NCBI GenBank assembly: GCA_007136565.1
Contig: SLGS01000196.1
Coordinates: 1 to 5,975, forward strand
Length of the DNA stretch: 5,975 nucleotides
DNA from: Clostridia bacterium
GTDB taxonomy: Bacteria; Bacillota; Sulfobacillia; SLMV01
Direction of reading: 5' to 3'
This document shows, in pieces, positions 4,940-5,975 of this stretch. A program made the translations under genes and the position numbers. The notes below the pieces were generated by a model. The model saw only the letters and a program-made list of their open reading frames with translations. It was not told where the DNA came from and did no database searches. Within the stretch, counting starts at the first letter, position 1. Every line of letters begins with the position of its first letter.

Positions 4940-5975
4940 ATGAGCGTCGAGAACATGTATTGTTTCCAGTGCGAACAGGTGGCGGGCGGCGAGGCTTGCA
5001 CCAGGATGGGGGTCTGCGGTAAGGATCCGGAGGTTTCGGGTCTGCAGGACCTCGTCATCCACCAGATGATGGGCATCGGGGTGTTGGGTGCCCGCGCCAT
5101 GGAGCGGGGCGTGGAAATCCCCGAGGACATATCCTCCCTGGTGGAAGAGGCGACCTTCGAGACCCTGACCAACGTCGATTTCGACCCCGACAGGTTCCAC
5201 CGACTCCTCGAGGAGGGAGACGCCGCCAAGGAACGCCTGCTCGAAATGGTGGGCGAAGAACCCGGGGATCCCGAGGCCGTCGGCTACAGGTTGCCCGACG
5301 ACCACGGGGCCAGGATGGCCGATGCCCTGAAGGTCGGCATATTGTCCGATCACGACCTGGACGAAGATATTCGTTCCCTGAGGGAGACCCTGATATACGG
5401 GATGAAGGGGATGGCGGCCTACGCGCACCACGCCCGCATCCTGGGGCACGTCGATCCAGGGGTGGACGCGTTCTTCTACCGCGGCTTCGACGCCTCGGTG
5501 CGCTCTCACGACGCCGAGGAACTCCTGGGAATGCTGATGGAGCTGGGTAAGACCAACCTACGCTGCATGGAGCTATTGGATACCGCCAACACCGGTACCT
5601 TCGGACATCCCGAGCCGACCTCGGTTCCCGTGACGGTCAAGGAAGGCCCCTTCATCGTGGTCTCAGGCCACGATCTAAAGGACCTAAAGGACCTCCTGGA
5701 ACAGACCGAGGGCAGGGGCGTTAACGTGTACACCCACGGCGAAATGTTGCCGGCCCTGGCCTATCCCGAGCTGAAAAAGTACTCCCACCTGGTGGGTAAC
5801 TACGGCGGGGCCTGGCAGGATCAGCGAAAGGAGTTCCACGAGCTCCCCGGTGCGGTGCTGATGACCACCAACTGCATACAAAAGCCCCGGGATTCCTACG
5901 TGGATCGCATTTTCACCACCGGTCCCGCCGGTTGGCCCGGTGTCAACCACGTACCCGAGGTGGACGGGGAGAAGG
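4940..5975 (+). CDS. hcp: Hybrid-cluster protein (hydroxylamine/NO reductase), class I, 3' truncated by the window edge
   Basis: The open frame runs from ATG 4940 to the window end, giving 345 of about 540 expected residues. The N-terminal cluster motif is C8-x2-C11-x8-C20-x5-C26, the class I spacing for a [4Fe-4S] cluster found in Desulfovibrio and Clostridia rather than the enterobacterial [2Fe-2S] form. Hybrid-cluster ligands in the visible part are all present: H244 in SGHD, E268 in THGEMLPA and C312 in TTNC, at the numbers I recall for the Desulfovibrio protein. The remaining ligands (three cysteines and a glutamate) lie beyond the window. Hcp is a cytoplasmic iron-sulfur-oxygen enzyme shown in other bacteria to reduce hydroxylamine and, with high affinity, NO to N2O, protecting against nitrosative stress. 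The start is supported by GAGGGGG six nt upstream. The gene follows the ferredoxin-like gene by 37 nt without a separate operator, so control probably comes from the shared upstream promoter. Confidence 0.97.
   Translation, partial: MSVENMYCFQCEQVAGGEACTRMGVCGKDPEVSGLQDLVIHQMMGIGVLGARAMERGVEIPEDISSLVEEATFETLTNVDFDPDRFHRLLEEGDAAKERLLEMVGEEPGDPEAVGYRLPDDHGARMADALKVGILSDHDLDEDIRSLRETLIYGMKGMAAYAHHARILGHVDPGVDAFFYRGFDASVRSHDAEELLGMLMELGKTNLRCMELLDTANTGTFGHPEPTSVPVTVKEGPFIVVSGHDLKDLKDLLEQTEGRGVNVYTHGEMLPALAYPELKKYSHLVGNYGGAWQDQRKEFHELPGAVLMTTNCIQKPRDSYVDRIFTTGPAGWPGVNHVPEVDGEK

Noticed and set aside
5675..5692. Tandem 9-bp direct repeat CTAAAGGAC x2 within hcp
   Set aside because: It encodes LKDLKD at a place where the family normally has a similar HDL-x-DL sequence without an insertion, so it is not an expanded repeat.
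1..5975. CRISPR arrays, insertion sequences, tRNA or rRNA genes, attachment sites
   Set aside because: Looked for spaced direct repeats, transposase motifs, terminal inverted repeats and tRNA-like cloverleaf landmarks by eye; none found.

Overview
The window is GC-rich (about two-thirds GC by eye) and carries seven protein genes, two of them cut by the window edges. The host looks like an anaerobic or microaerobic bacterium. Evidence for this is a class I hybrid-cluster protein gene (hcp), a ferredoxin-type electron carrier and a Crp/Fnr-type regulator in one module. Strong AGGAGG-type Shine-Dalgarno sites and frequent GTG or TTG starts, with common AGG and ATA codons despite high GC, fit a GC-rich anaerobic Gram-positive lineage (a high-GC clostridial or anaerobic actinobacterial group). 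A deltaproteobacterium is not excluded. No mobile element, CRISPR array, tRNA or rRNA was seen.

Left part (1-1961): the last 37 codons of a TlpA/AhpC-TSA type thiol-disulfide protein end tail-to-tail on a leftward membrane-bound serine hydrolase of the beta-lactamase/penicillin-binding-protein fold. The two stop codons share the palindrome TCATGA. The hydrolase very likely starts at a TTG (1658) directly behind a strong Shine-Dalgarno and a long imperfect hairpin. About 300 bp of GC-rich non-coding DNA then separates it from the divergent rightward pair.

Middle part (1962-3387): a rightward two-gene unit encodes an ADP-ribosylglycohydrolase-family protein and a HIT-family nucleotide hydrolase, 49 bp apart. 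Both families act on nucleotide phosphates or ADP-ribose derivatives. The HIT gene converges on the next leftward gene with only 7 bp between stop codons.

Right part (3395-5975): this is a nitrosative-stress module. A leftward Crp/Fnr-family regulator (HcpR-like) is divergent from a rightward operon of an iron-sulfur ferredoxin-like protein (FrdX-like) and hcp. The shared control region contains a perfect 14-bp inverted repeat, GTAACAGATGTTAC, and an ATTATAAT sequence that reads as a TATAAT -10 element on both strands. Measured from the start point predicted from the rightward -10, the repeat is centred at -41.5, the classical class II activator position of CRP/FNR proteins, and the -35 is poor. 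The natural model is that the regulator senses NO or redox state, activates ferredoxin-hcp, and may repress itself because the same site lies just downstream of the leftward -10. Hcp then reduces NO or hydroxylamine with electrons supplied by the ferredoxin. This architecture belongs to a known type of regulon. The operator sequence, the altered recognition helix and the C-terminal cysteine domain of the ferredoxin-like protein are the parts most worth checking.
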